Source: JAISST01 sp050434145 | Lineage (GTDB): Bacteria; Fusobacteriota; Fusobacteriia; Fusobacteriales; Fusobacteriaceae | DNA: 64,000 bases | Assembly (NCBI RefSeq): GCF_050434145.1 | Contig: NZ_JBNPVX010000008.1 | Coordinates: 1 to 64,000 of the forward strand | Reading direction: 5' to 3' | Shown: in pieces, positions 1-9,036 of the stretch | How positions within the stretch are numbered: position 1 is the stretch's first letter | How the letters are laid out: each line of letters opens with the position of its first letter | Position numbers and translations under genes: made by a program | The notes under the pieces: generated by a model | Told to the model about the DNA's origin: nothing | Databases searched by the model: none | The model's input: only the letters and a program-made list of their open reading frames with translations

Positions 1-81
1 AAAAATATAATATGTAATGAAGAATTATAGCGTATTTCATGGGATTCTCAAATAATATTTAGATAAAATCCCTACAAAAAC

Positions 82-110
82 TTGACACTACCATTAAATT
101 TAAATATATT
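82..110 (+). promoter_or_regulatory. sigma70-type promoter for first Sel1 gene
   Basis: A perfect -35 (TTGACA, 82-87) is followed after 17 bases by TATATT (105-110). It lies about 100 bases before the Sel1 gene at 214. A second TATAAT at 177-182 has no good -35. The assignment is by consensus only. Confidence 0.5.
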
Positions 111-213
111 TACAAACTTCTTGTAAAAGATTATAATAAAATATAAAATATGTCATATTCCATATAAGAATAATGATATAATAAAAAAATAGTAAATAAT
201 AATGGAGAGGTAA

Positions 214-1107
214 ATGAAATTACATATAAAAAAGATTTTGTTATTGTTAATGATACTATCGATACAAGCAATATGTGGAGAAAAGAAATTTAGACGCCAG
301 AATAATAATGATAAAGATGATAATATAAAAGAAGAGAAATTATCAGAAGAAGAACTCATATCTAAATCCAATGAAGGAGATGTATATTCTCAAAATATGC
401 TAGGTCAGCTCTATGAAAATGATGAAAAATATGATTTGGCTAAAAAGTATTATCACCTAGCTGCTGACCAAGGAAATATGCAAGCACAAGGAAATTTAGC
501 TGTGTTATATGAAGAAGATGGAAATAATGAAATGGCAGAAAAATATTATTTATTATCTGCTAATCATGGATATAGCATAGCTCAGAATGATTTGGGAGTA
601 TTTTATGAGAAAATTGGTAAAGATGATCTAGCAGAGAAATACTATCAAATGTCAGCCAATCAAGGGAATAGGCATGCACAATATAATTTAGGTGTATTGT
701 ATAATGATTTAGAAAAATATGATATGGCAGAAGCATATTTTAAACTGGTTGCAGATAATGGAGATAAGGAAGCGCAGCATAATTTGGGAGTATTTTATGA
801 AGAACATTTAGACTATGAATCAGCTATAAAATATTATCAGATGGCCATAAATCAAGGAAATATAAGTTCTATTACTAATTTGGGAACCTTGTACTATGAT
901 TCTAATGATTATGAAAGTGCAGAAAAATTATGGTTATTGGCAGCAAAAGAAAATGATGAAAAAGCACAGTATAATTTGGGAGTATTATATAAGAATCAAG
1001 AAAAACTTGATTTAGCAAAAAAATATTTTGAAATGGCTTCTGATTGGGGAGATGAAGAAGCAGAAAAAGAATTAAAAAAATTGGAAGAAAAAAGTGAAAA
1101 GGATTAA
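214..1107 (+). CDS. exported Sel1-repeat protein (A)
   Basis: This 297-residue protein starts with a hydrophobic signal peptide (about residues 1-21, with a Cys near the cleavage region but no good lipobox). A charged linker follows, then about 6-7 Sel1-like repeats of 36 residues from residue 50. The repeats carry the AxxxLGxLY and AxxYYxxAAxxG patterns. Sel1 repeats form alpha-solenoids that bind other proteins, so an envelope or extracytoplasmic binding role is inferred; no enzyme motif is present. GGAGAGG sits 5 bases before the ATG. It converges on aroA with a shared terminator. Three paralogues lie within the next 19 kb. Confidence 0.85.
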   Translation: MKLHIKKILLLLMILSIQAICGEKKFRRQNNNDKDDNIKEEKLSEEELISKSNEGDVYSQNMLGQLYENDEKYDLAKKYYHLAADQGNMQAQGNLAVLYEEDGNNEMAEKYYLLSANHGYSIAQNDLGVFYEKIGKDDLAEKYYQMSANQGNRHAQYNLGVLYNDLEKYDMAEAYFKLVADNGDKEAQHNLGVFYEEHLDYESAIKYYQMAINQGNISSITNLGTLYYDSNDYESAEKLWLLAAKENDEKAQYNLGVLYKNQEKLDLAKKYFEMASDWGDEEAEKELKKLEEKSEKD

Positions 1108-1135
1108 AATAAAACTAAAGTCACTATAATTACAG

Positions 1136-1170
1136 AAAAAGCAGTACAACAATTTTGTGTACTACTTTTA
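1136..1170. terminator. bidirectional terminator between Sel1 gene and aroA
   Basis: An A-rich arm (1136-1147) pairs with a T-rich arm (1159-1169) around an 11-base loop, with one mismatch. The A tract on one side and T tract on the other make it usable in both directions, as expected between convergent genes. Confidence 0.65.
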
Positions 1171-1187
1171 TTTGTATTTAAATGTTT

Positions 1188-2453
1188 TTATTCTAAAAAA
1201 TCTAACTTTATACCAATATTTTTTAGATCTTGAAAAAAATTAGGATAAGATTTGTTGACACTTTCTGCATTATTAATTATAGTAGGATTATTAAACAATG
1301 TAGCTGCAATGGAGAGACTCATTATAATACGATGATCCTTATGTCCAGAGAGTTCGGAGATAGAAGAGTACCTCAGTTTACCATTTATCACCACTTCACC
1401 TTCAGTTGTTATTATATCTACACTACATTTTTTTAATTCATCTTCCATTGCTTGTATTCTGTCACTTTCTTTATAACGTAGCCGTTTTCCATTATATATT
1501 TTGGATGAGCCTTTGGAATACATCATTAATACATTTAGAATTGGTCCTAAATCTGGACAGTCTTTTAAATCAATATTAGTGCCTATAGTTTCACTTTTTG
1601 TGATAGTATATCCATCTATATTTTCTAATATAGTTCCACCAAAATTTTTTAAGACCTGTACTATAACCTTATCTCCTTGTAAAGAATTAGGATCAAGTCC
1701 AGTACATGTAATATCATTATTTATTGTTCCTAATACTGCAAAGAAGGCAAATTGAGAGAAATCGCCTTCTACTTGATAATTAGTAGATTTGTAGTGTTGA
1801 TTACCCCTTATAATAATAACATTATTATTTAGTTTTATTTCTATACCAAAAATTTTTAGTATTTGCATAGTGAGTAACACATAGCTTTTTGATTCAAAAA
1901 CTCCTTGTATTATTATTCTAGAATCTCCACTCAAAAGAGGAAGTACAAATAAGAGTCCTGATATAAATTGAGATGATACATTTCCATTTATATGATAATC
2001 ACCATATTTTATGGCTCCTTCAATAGTTATAGAATCATTATCAGAATAGTACTTTAGATTTTGTTTATGAAAAATATCTTCATATATACTTTGTGGACGC
2101 TTAAGGAGTTTATTTTCACCAGTAAATGTAATTTTTTTTCCTGTCATTGAAAAAATTGGAATAAAAAATCTTAATGTAGAGCCACTTTCTTTGCAAAAGA
2201 TACTTTGAGTTTTCAAAGCATCAAAGTTTTTTATACCTTTGACTATAATATAAGTATCAAAGATATTTATTTCTGCTCCTAAACTTATTAATCCATTTAT
2301 TGTCGCAAGAATATCTTCACTGTAATCTATATTTGATATTTTACTAGTTCCATTAGCTAATGCAGCACATATTATTCCACGATGTGCCATACTTTTGGAA
2401 GGTGGAATTTTAACTCTACCTTTTGGTGTTGATGGATATATTTTAACTTTCAC
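1188..2453 (-). CDS. aroA: 3-phosphoshikimate 1-carboxyvinyltransferase (EPSP synthase)
   Basis: It joins phosphoenolpyruvate and shikimate-3-phosphate, the penultimate step to chorismate, in the cytoplasm. At 421 residues it is normal family length. Diagnostic motifs are visible: the PPSKSMAHR substrate loop near residue 17, SGSTLR near 90, DCPDLGP near 295, LRYKESDR near 325 and GHKDHR near 370. The start is a GTG (2453) placed 6-7 bases after AAGGAGG; no ATG fits as well. It lies downstream of aroC-aroK on the same strand, but 296 bases separate it from aroK, so it may have its own promoter or be the last gene of a loose operon. Confidence 0.95.
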   Translation of the reverse strand: MKVKIYPSTPKGRVKIPPSKSMAHRGIICAALANGTSKISNIDYSEDILATINGLISLGAEINIFDTYIIVKGIKNFDALKTQSIFCKESGSTLRFFIPIFSMTGKKITFTGENKLLKRPQSIYEDIFHKQNLKYYSDNDSITIEGAIKYGDYHINGNVSSQFISGLLFVLPLLSGDSRIIIQGVFESKSYVLLTMQILKIFGIEIKLNNNVIIIRGNQHYKSTNYQVEGDFSQFAFFAVLGTINNDITCTGLDPNSLQGDKVIVQVLKNFGGTILENIDGYTITKSETIGTNIDLKDCPDLGPILNVLMMYSKGSSKIYNGKRLRYKESDRIQAMEDELKKCSVDIITTEGEVVINGKLRYSSISELSGHKDHRIIMSLSIAATLFNNPTIINNAESVNKSYPNFFQDLKNIGIKLDFLE

Positions 2454-2489
2454 TTTATTCCTCCTTGCTATTTGGTATATATATAAGCT

Positions 2490-2580
2490 GCTGCTAAACT
2501 ATTTTTACTTTTGTAAATTCAAGCCTTTATTCTTTTTTAACTATTCTTTTCCTCCAGCCTCGCTATGCCTGACAATTGTT
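2490..2580. repeat. dispersed intergenic repeat, copy 1
   Basis: This stretch in the aroK-aroA gap aligns, with a few small gaps and roughly 70% identity by eye, to 49093-49183. Both begin with a shared 19-base block (TGCTAAACTATTTTTACTT) and end with GCTATGC. Neither copy has an open reading frame. It may be an intergenic mobile repeat or the relic of an inserted element. Confidence 0.55.
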
Positions 2581-2599
2581 AGGAGTTTGTAGTGCCTTG

Positions 2600-2644
2600 C
2601 TATCCAGTAATGTCTTAGACATGATATTTTACTTATGTGGATAG
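2600..2644. repeat. inverted repeat in aroK-aroA gap
   Basis: CTATCCA (2600-2606) and TGGATAG (2638-2644) can pair over a 31-base loop. The surrounding stretch, 2580-2680, is less AT-rich than its neighbours and codes for nothing that I can see. It may be part of the same inserted sequence as the repeat just before it. Confidence 0.35.
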
Positions 2645-2749
2645 TATGTCGTGATGCCAGCGAATGTAGAGAGTCCCAAACCCAAAAAAATTATTTATAT
2701 AACAAATTTTTGTGAAAATAATAAAGAAAATCTTGTATTTCGTAACTGA

Positions 2750-3328
2750 CTAATTTTCTACATAGTTTGCATGAACTTGAATAATTTGATCAACTACTTC
2801 TTCCAAAAGAGAATTATTAGTTAATTGTATATCAGAGTATTTGAGATATAAATCAATTCTTTCATTGTACAATTTTTCCAATGTTCCCATTATAGAGCTA
2901 AGTGGTCTATCAGATGATACAAATAATTTATCCACATCTCTATCAATGAAAATAATTATACTATTGTTTTTTAGGTGATCAATATTTTCTTTGTTTTTAA
3001 TAATGCCACCACCACATGAAATAATAGTGTTCTGTATATTGCTGATTCTTTTGGTAACTTTAGTTTCTATATCTCTAAAAGCTTTTTCTCCATTTGCTCT
3101 AAAATAATCAGCTATTGGCATATTTATTTCTTTTACAATTTCTTCATCTATATCAATAAGATTTTTTCCAAGTTTTTCAGATAAAATCCGACCTATTGTA
3201 GTTTTTCCACAGCTAGGCATACCAATCAAAGCAATATTAGCATCACATTTGTTGATATTATTGTGTAAATGGTCATCATGACTTTTATTATTATTATGTT
3301 TTTTGTCAGTATATATCATATCATTCAT
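2750..3328 (-). CDS. aroK: shikimate kinase
   Basis: It phosphorylates shikimate with ATP. The P-loop GMPSCGKTT lies near residue 36, followed by the DIDEEI shikimate-binding Asp motif, the FRxxE motif and SCGGGI, all in canonical order. At 192 residues it is slightly longer than typical because of a His/Asn-rich N-terminal extension of about 30 residues before the core; the true start could lie inside this extension. Its start overlaps the aroC stop by 8 bases, so translation of the two is probably coupled. Confidence 0.93.
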   Translation of the reverse strand: MNDMIYTDKKHNNNKSHDDHLHNNINKCDANIALIGMPSCGKTTIGRILSEKLGKNLIDIDEEIVKEINMPIADYFRANGEKAFRDIETKVTKRISNIQNTIISCGGGIIKNKENIDHLKNNSIIIFIDRDVDKLFVSSDRPLSSIMGTLEKLYNERIDLYLKYSDIQLTNNSLLEEVVDQIIQVHANYVEN

Positions 3329-4427
3329 TCACCATCCATAAATATCCATGTCTTTCAATGATTAAATCTAGTAATCCTAGTGCAATTACGCTATCTACTA
3401 CGACTCTAGCTCTATGTATAATAGCAGGATCATGTCTTCCTTCTATAGTTATTTTTGTATTCTCTTTAGTTTTTATATTTATAGTATTTTGTTCTTTATA
3501 TATGGAAGGAGTTGGTTTGATGACTGACTTGATAGTTATAGGCATTCCATTACTTATTCCACCATTTATTCCACCATTGTTATTTGTTTTAGTTTTTACA
3601 ATATTGCTATCATAGTAAAACTCATCATTAACTTGGCTACCTTTATAATTTTTATAGTCAAATCCTAGTCCAAATTCGATACCTTTTAATCCTGGAATAG
3701 AAAATAAATATTGAGATAACACACTTTCAATTGAATCAAACATAGGCTCTCCTATTCCAACAGGAAAATTGATAATAATGCTATCCAATACTCCGCCAAT
3801 GCTGTCTTTTTCTGATGCAATTGATTCTATATAATTTTGCATTTGCTCACCAATTTTATTAGAAATAGTAGGAAAATATTTATTATTTAGAGATAAAATT
3901 TCATCTTTTATATTGATTTCATCACTACTAAATGGGGTATCTTTTATGTTGCCAAGTTCGGAAATATGTGTACCAATGAAGATATCTTTCTCTTTTAATA
4001 TTTGGAGTACAATAGCACCTGCTGCTACAATAGGTGCAGTGAGTCTACCAGAAAAGTGGCCACCACCACGGTAATCATTATAACCTAAATATTTTTTTAT
4101 TCCAGTATAATCAGCATGGGATGGTCTCATTGTGTCTTTAATACTGAAATACTGATTACTGTTATTATCATTGTTTTCAAAGATAATACATAATGGAGTT
4201 CCAGTAGTAAAACCATTAAAGTAACCACTCATTATATTCATTTGATCTTTTTCGTGTCTTGATGTGGAAATCTTGCCTTTTGGTCTTCTAAGATCAAGTT
4301 GATGATTGATAAAATCAATATCAAGGCTAATACCAGGAGCCAAACCATCTATTACTACTCCTATTCCATTACCATGACTTTCGCCAAATACATTTATTGT
4401 GATATTTTTACCTATAGAATTTTTCAT
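3321..4427 (-). CDS. aroC: chorismate synthase
   Basis: It makes chorismate from EPSP using reduced FMN. The 368 residues match the family. Signatures are the N-terminal GESHGNGIG, RRPKG near residue 48, RPSHAD near 102, RGGGHFSGRLT near 120 and GRHDP near 332. AGGAG lies 7 bases before the ATG. It is the first gene of the aroC-aroK(-aroA) run and is divergent from a Sel1 gene. Confidence 0.96.
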   Translation of the reverse strand: MKNSIGKNITINVFGESHGNGIGVVIDGLAPGISLDIDFINHQLDLRRPKGKISTSRHEKDQMNIMSGYFNGFTTGTPLCIIFENNDNNSNQYFSIKDTMRPSHADYTGIKKYLGYNDYRGGGHFSGRLTAPIVAAGAIVLQILKEKDIFIGTHISELGNIKDTPFSSDEINIKDEILSLNNKYFPTISNKIGEQMQNYIESIASEKDSIGGVLDSIIINFPVGIGEPMFDSIESVLSQYLFSIPGLKGIEFGLGFDYKNYKGSQVNDEFYYDSNIVKTKTNNNGGINGGISNGMPITIKSVIKPTPSIYKEQNTINIKTKENTKITIEGRHDPAIIHRARVVVDSVIALGLLDLIIERHGYLWMVNE

Positions 4428-4672
4428 TAGAGTCTCCTGATTATAAATTTAATATTATGATATATTATCATTTTTATAAAAATTATTATAGATAACAATA
4501 AAAAAAAATACTTGTTCTATATTAAAAGGAAAAAAATGTGCAAATATATGGTTAAACAAAATTTAACTAAAAAAAAGTGTTCGTATTATTTTGAAAAATT
4601 AAAAAATTTACTATCTGAATATATGTATTTTATGGTATACTAAATTATATAAATATAAGAGGAACAGTGACT

Positions 4673-6313
4673 ATGAAGAAAAAATTATTGTTTATTATTT
4701 TTGTATTTGGCATAAATTTGTTTGGTATGAGGACAGATATTATACCTACATCTTTGAAAGTTGATGTAGATAGTTTTTCGCTTGAAAAAATAATAAAAGA
4801 AGCTGATAATGGAAATATAGATGCACAATATTTATTTGGCATGTTATGTGCAGAAGATGAAAAAATACTTTTAGCAGAAGATTATTTAAAATTAGCTGCT
4901 GAAGGAGGTCATGAAGATGCTCAAAATATGTTAGGGAGTTTTTATGAAAATCAAAAGAGATTTGATTTAGCAGAAAAATATTGGAAAATGTCTGCAGATA
5001 GGGGAAATAACATAGGGCAGTATGAATTAGGGCGTTTATATCACAATCAAAGAAAAGTGGGAGATGCAGAAAAATATTATAAATTAGCTTCTGACAGTGG
5101 ATTTACACCAGCACATGTTAATTTAGGAACATTATATTTTTCACAACAAAAATATAATTTGGCAGAATTATATTGGAAGTTGGCTGAAAAATCTGAAAGC
5201 TCATTGGCACAAAACAATTTGGGAATTTTGTATAGTAATAGACAAGAATATAAAAAAGCAGAAGAATATTGGAAAAAAGCAGCATCAGGAGGAAGCATAG
5301 ATTCACAATTTAATCTGGGAAAGTTATATAAAAAAGAGAAAAAATATGACTTGGCTAAAAATTATTTTGGATTAGCTGCAGATGCAGGTCATGAAGAAGC
5401 ACAAAAAGAATACAATGAATTAGTTCTAAAAAATAATAAATTGGAACTAAAAAATAGCAATATAAATATGGATAATAACAGATTAAGTCTAAGTAATGAT
5501 AAATTAAATTATGAATTAGCACAGTATACTGATCTAAAGAACAGAAGACTACAGTTTGTAGAAAATGAAATACCTAAAAATAAAAAATCTTCATCAACTT
5601 ATGTAGTTGGATTGGTGGTATTGGTGGTTTTATTTATTATGAATGATAGTAAAACTTCAGAGAAAACATTGAAAAAAAGAGCTGATAAAGGACAAGCTTT
5701 TGCACAATTGGAAATTGGGAATATCTATTACAATAATTTGCAGTATGATTTGGCTGAAAAATATTGGTTAATGGCTGCAGAACAAAATGGAGATAAATCA
5801 CAGTATAATTTGGGACTATTGTATTTTAATCAAAAAAAATATGATACAGCAAAAAAATATTTGAAAATGTCAGCTGAAAATGGAAATACAGATGCCCAAG
5901 CTATTCTTGGTGATGTTTATAACAAAGAAAGAAATTTTGAAATGGCAGAGAAGTATTGGTTAATGGCTGTAAATATGAGAGATTGGGATATAGGAATGAA
6001 GTTAGGAAAATTATATTACAATAGAAAAGATTATGAATTGGCTAAAAAATATTATAGTATGGCAGAAAAATATGCTGTGTCTGATGCTCAGAGTGCTCTA
6101 GGAATGATTGCATATGAAGAACAAAATTTTGATAGAGCAGTTTTTTTCTGGACAAATGGTGTGAAAAGTGGAAATATAGATTGTGCATATAATTTAGGAA
6201 AATATTACGAAGAATTTATGAAATATGATTTAGCCAAAAAATATTATAATATTGCAGCAGAAAAAGGACATCAGGAAAGTTGCAAAGCACTAGAAAAATT
6301 AGATAAAACATAA
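4673..6313 (+). CDS. Sel1-repeat protein with central membrane helix (B)
   Basis: This 546-residue protein has a signal peptide (residues 1-17), then about six Sel1 repeats, then an Asn/Leu-rich coiled linker. One strong membrane helix follows near residues 305-323 (VVGLVVLVVLF), then about six more Sel1 repeats to the C terminus. If the signal is cleaved, the first solenoid would lie outside the cytoplasm and the second inside, a possible transmembrane adaptor; this topology is inferred. AGGA at 4660-4663 favours the ATG at 4673 over a GTG six bases upstream. It is followed after 64 bases by a paralogue with the same order. Confidence 0.85.
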   Translation: MKKKLLFIIFVFGINLFGMRTDIIPTSLKVDVDSFSLEKIIKEADNGNIDAQYLFGMLCAEDEKILLAEDYLKLAAEGGHEDAQNMLGSFYENQKRFDLAEKYWKMSADRGNNIGQYELGRLYHNQRKVGDAEKYYKLASDSGFTPAHVNLGTLYFSQQKYNLAELYWKLAEKSESSLAQNNLGILYSNRQEYKKAEEYWKKAASGGSIDSQFNLGKLYKKEKKYDLAKNYFGLAADAGHEEAQKEYNELVLKNNKLELKNSNINMDNNRLSLSNDKLNYELAQYTDLKNRRLQFVENEIPKNKKSSSTYVVGLVVLVVLFIMNDSKTSEKTLKKRADKGQAFAQLEIGNIYYNNLQYDLAEKYWLMAAEQNGDKSQYNLGLLYFNQKKYDTAKKYLKMSAENGNTDAQAILGDVYNKERNFEMAEKYWLMAVNMRDWDIGMKLGKLYYNRKDYELAKKYYSMAEKYAVSDAQSALGMIAYEEQNFDRAVFFWTNGVKSGNIDCAYNLGKYYEEFMKYDLAKKYYNIAAEKGHQESCKALEKLDKT

Positions 6314-6377
6314 AAATGAAATTTCTATATAATCAAAAATAACAGTGAAATATAAATATTAAATTGGAGAATGAAAA

Positions 6378-7466
6378 ATGACTAAATTATTTATATCAAT
6401 TTTATTAATAATATCATTGAATTCATTGGCTACAGAGACAATGGTGGTATCGCCATCTTTGAAGATAAATTTGGAGAATTTTTCAAAGGAAGAATTTATA
6501 AAAAGAGCAGATGAAGGTGATATTGAAAAGCAATATGAGCTAGCTATGATTTATGCAGAGGAAAATAAATATATATTAGCTGAAAATTATTGGAAATTGG
6601 CAGCTGATGCAGGGCATGTAAAGTCTCAGAATATTCTCGGAAATTTTTATATTAATCAACAAAAGCTTGATTTGGCTCTAAAATATTTTAAAATGTCTGC
6701 AGATGCTGGAAATGCTGATGCTCAGTTTAGAATTGGCTTATATAATAATGAAAACAAAAAATTAAAAGAAGCAGAAAAATATTTTAAACTATCAGCTAAT
6801 CAAGGTCATACTGATGCTCAAGTGGAATTAGGGTTATTGTATTACTCTAAGAAAAATTATAATTTGGCAGAAAAGTACTGGAAACTTGCTGCAGATGCAA
6901 ATAATATTGTAGGAATGAATAATCTAGGTGTTGTGTATAGTATTAAGAAAAAAGATGCTGAGGCAATACAATGTTGGGAAAAGGCTGCAGAGCAAGGATA
7001 TATGGAGTCTCAATTTATTCTTGGTACTTTATACAAAGATAAATTAAATCTGGAGAAAGCAGAAGAATATTTGAATCTGGCTGCCAAACAAGGTCATAAA
7101 AAAGCAAAGGAAGAATTGGATAAAATAAATCAAATGAAAGGATCCCTTACTGGTTCAGAAAACTCTGTGACTCCTAAAAATATTCCACACATAGAGAATA
7201 AAAATAGTGAAAAAAAATCAAATTATTTATTGCTTGTTTTTATTTTTATACCAGTAATAGCAATAGGAATTAAAAGAAAAAACAGTTTATTAGAAAAAAA
7301 ATTAGAGATAAATGCTGAAAAAGGTGTTGTTAGTGTACAAATGAAGTTAGGTAATTATTATGAGGAAAGAGGCCAATATGATAAGGCGATTAAATACTAT
7401 ACTATGGCTGCAGAACGTGGATACATGCGTGGAAAAGAAGCAGTGGAGAGGTTAAGAAAAGTATAA
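6378..7466 (+). CDS. Sel1-repeat protein with membrane helix (C)
   Basis: A 362-residue paralogue of the preceding gene. It has a signal peptide (MTKLFISILLIISL), the same acidic lead-in (SPSLKINLENF against TSLKVDVDSF in the neighbour), about six Sel1 repeats, a polar linker, a membrane helix near residues 285-300 (YLLLVFIFIPVIAIGI) and a single Sel1 repeat after it. GGAG sits 8 bases before the ATG. The tandem placement and similarity indicate duplication, with different lengths of cytoplasmic tail. It ends three bases from the convergent small gene at 7470 with no clear terminator. Confidence 0.85.
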   Translation: MTKLFISILLIISLNSLATETMVVSPSLKINLENFSKEEFIKRADEGDIEKQYELAMIYAEENKYILAENYWKLAADAGHVKSQNILGNFYINQQKLDLALKYFKMSADAGNADAQFRIGLYNNENKKLKEAEKYFKLSANQGHTDAQVELGLLYYSKKNYNLAEKYWKLAADANNIVGMNNLGVVYSIKKKDAEAIQCWEKAAEQGYMESQFILGTLYKDKLNLEKAEEYLNLAAKQGHKKAKEELDKINQMKGSLTGSENSVTPKNIPHIENKNSEKKSNYLLLVFIFIPVIAIGIKRKNSLLEKKLEINAEKGVVSVQMKLGNYYEERGQYDKAIKYYTMAAERGYMRGKEAVERLRKV

Positions 7467-7469
7467 ATC

Positions 7470-7664
7470 TCAATGACAGACTTTGCATGGACCTCTACCT
7501 GCGACTTTAGAAATATTAATTGAGTTAATAACTTTACTTCTAGCCAAAGTTCTACAATTTTTGGTGCTATGATATTTTTTTCCATTTGGAGTTACATATA
7601 CAGTTTGCCCTGCAAGTATAATAATTCCACCTAAAAATATGCTTGAAATTAGTCTTTTGAACAT
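7470..7664 (-). CDS. small exported Cys/His (Ada-like metal-binding) protein
   Basis: A 64-residue product. It has a hydrophobic N-terminal export segment, then a compact domain with the pattern YHxxxNCRTL...GPCKVCH. This spacing (one Cys after YH, then CxxC at the end) matches the small zinc-ribbon-like module found at the ends of secreted nucleases and competence-type proteins, related to the Ada N-terminal fold. Zinc binding is inferred. GGAG is 6 bases before the ATG at 7664; an ATG 12 bases further upstream lacks an SD. Confidence 0.65.
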   Translation of the reverse strand: MFKRLISSIFLGGIIILAGQTVYVTPNGKKYHSTKNCRTLARSKVINSINISKVAGRGPCKVCH

Positions 7665-7818
7665 CTTCTTCTCCATTTGATATATAAATTTTTATAATAA
7701 TATTTTAGCTTGTAAATATATAAAAATCAATACAAAGAATAAATTGTAAAGAATATAAAATTAAAAATAAAAAGAGTAAAATAAAAACAGATGTTTTTTA
7801 TGTTAATTAATTTTATAT

Positions 7819-8757
7819 TTATTTAAAAATTTTTTCTAAATAATGTAAAACTGGCATGTTTAATAAATTATTTATCTCACTATAATTATATACTTTTGTT
7901 AATCCATCAAAAAGAGAATATTCATTTGTGAAACCAAGGTTTTTGATTTTGGAAATATCTCCAAATAGATGAGTATCTCTGAATGGAAACCAATCACGAG
8001 CTTTTATATCACTAAAAGTAGTGTTGATATATTTTTTAATAGGAGTTTTTCCTATTACTTCTCCACAAATATTAATAAATCGGTTGAATGTTACAGATTC
8101 ATCACCAGAGATATTAAAAATATTGTTATAAAAATCTTGATTACCAACAGACATTTCTAATGCTTTGACGAGATCTTCTATATATCCAAATTGGACTATT
8201 TCCTCACCTTTGTTAGGAATATAGATAGGTAAATCATATTTTATTCTGGAGAAAAAATAATTTTCTCTATGAAGATTGTTACCAATACCATAAATATAAA
8301 AAGGTCTGAAAATAGTATATTTAAAATTATATAAAAATGAGTTTTTTCTGGTAATTTCTTCTGCTAAGTATTTATTTTTAGCATAATCACCCCATATTAG
8401 ATTTTCTCCAATAAAATCATTTTCATTCACAGGATAGCTATGAATATTATTGTATACAGAAGCACTACTTATTAGAATATATTGTTTGAATTTATTTTTC
8501 ATAACTTGTTGGATAATATCAGAATCTTTTTCAGTATAAGCTGAAATATCAACAATTGTATCGACAGATATGTTTTTAAGAATGAGTTGCATTTGACCAT
8601 GTTTTGTTCTATCTACTTTTAGATGGATTGCAGCATTTAAATTCTCTCTGGTCCCTCTATTCAAAACATATACTTTATATTTTTTTTTAATAAAATATTT
8701 AGCTACTTCTCTTCCCACAAATTGATTCCCACCCATGACTAGTACAGATTTTATCAT
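7819..8757 (-). CDS. NAD-dependent epimerase/dehydratase (extended SDR)
   Basis: A 312-residue protein with a Rossmann N terminus (GGNQFVGREV, a variant of GxxGxxG), a conserved VDISAY segment, SSASVY and a YAKNKYLAEE segment that supplies the catalytic Tyr-Lys, then a FRPFYIYG segment typical of extended SDRs acting on nucleotide sugars. The substrate cannot be read from the sequence. The start chosen is the ATG at 8757, where AGGAG precedes by 11 bases; an open frame continues upstream but is AT-rich and not family-like. It appears monocistronic. Confidence 0.75.
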   Translation of the reverse strand: MIKSVLVMGGNQFVGREVAKYFIKKKYKVYVLNRGTRENLNAAIHLKVDRTKHGQMQLILKNISVDTIVDISAYTEKDSDIIQQVMKNKFKQYILISSASVYNNIHSYPVNENDFIGENLIWGDYAKNKYLAEEITRKNSFLYNFKYTIFRPFYIYGIGNNLHRENYFFSRIKYDLPIYIPNKGEEIVQFGYIEDLVKALEMSVGNQDFYNNIFNISGDESVTFNRFINICGEVIGKTPIKKYINTTFSDIKARDWFPFRDTHLFGDISKIKNLGFTNEYSLFDGLTKVYNYSEINNLLNMPVLHYLEKIFK

Positions 8758-9036
8758 TTTAATTTGGCTCCTATTTTTATAGATTTTTTTAATCAATTTA
8801 AATATAAATTTTATTATAAGTATTTTACTCCAAAAAAACAATAAAGACAAATAGAAATATGAATTATTATTAAAAAAATTTGATAAAAAATTGATCAATA
8901 AAAAATATCAATATTTTTATTGCTTTATTTGTAAAAATTAATTAAAATAAAGTGTAGAACTATTTTAAAACAAAATTATCTGAAAAAAGTTTTTATGGTT
9001 ATAAATTGTATATAATAATATTTGTGGGAGGAAAAA

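Noticed and set aside
4667..4672. GTG start for Sel1 gene B
   Set aside because: Only 3 bases separate it from the SD; the ATG at 4673 has a normal 9-base spacing.
8758..8898. N-terminal extension of the SDR protein
   Set aside because: The 47 extra codons are Phe/Ile/Lys/Asn-rich and precede the normal Rossmann start, which has its own SD and ATG at 8757.
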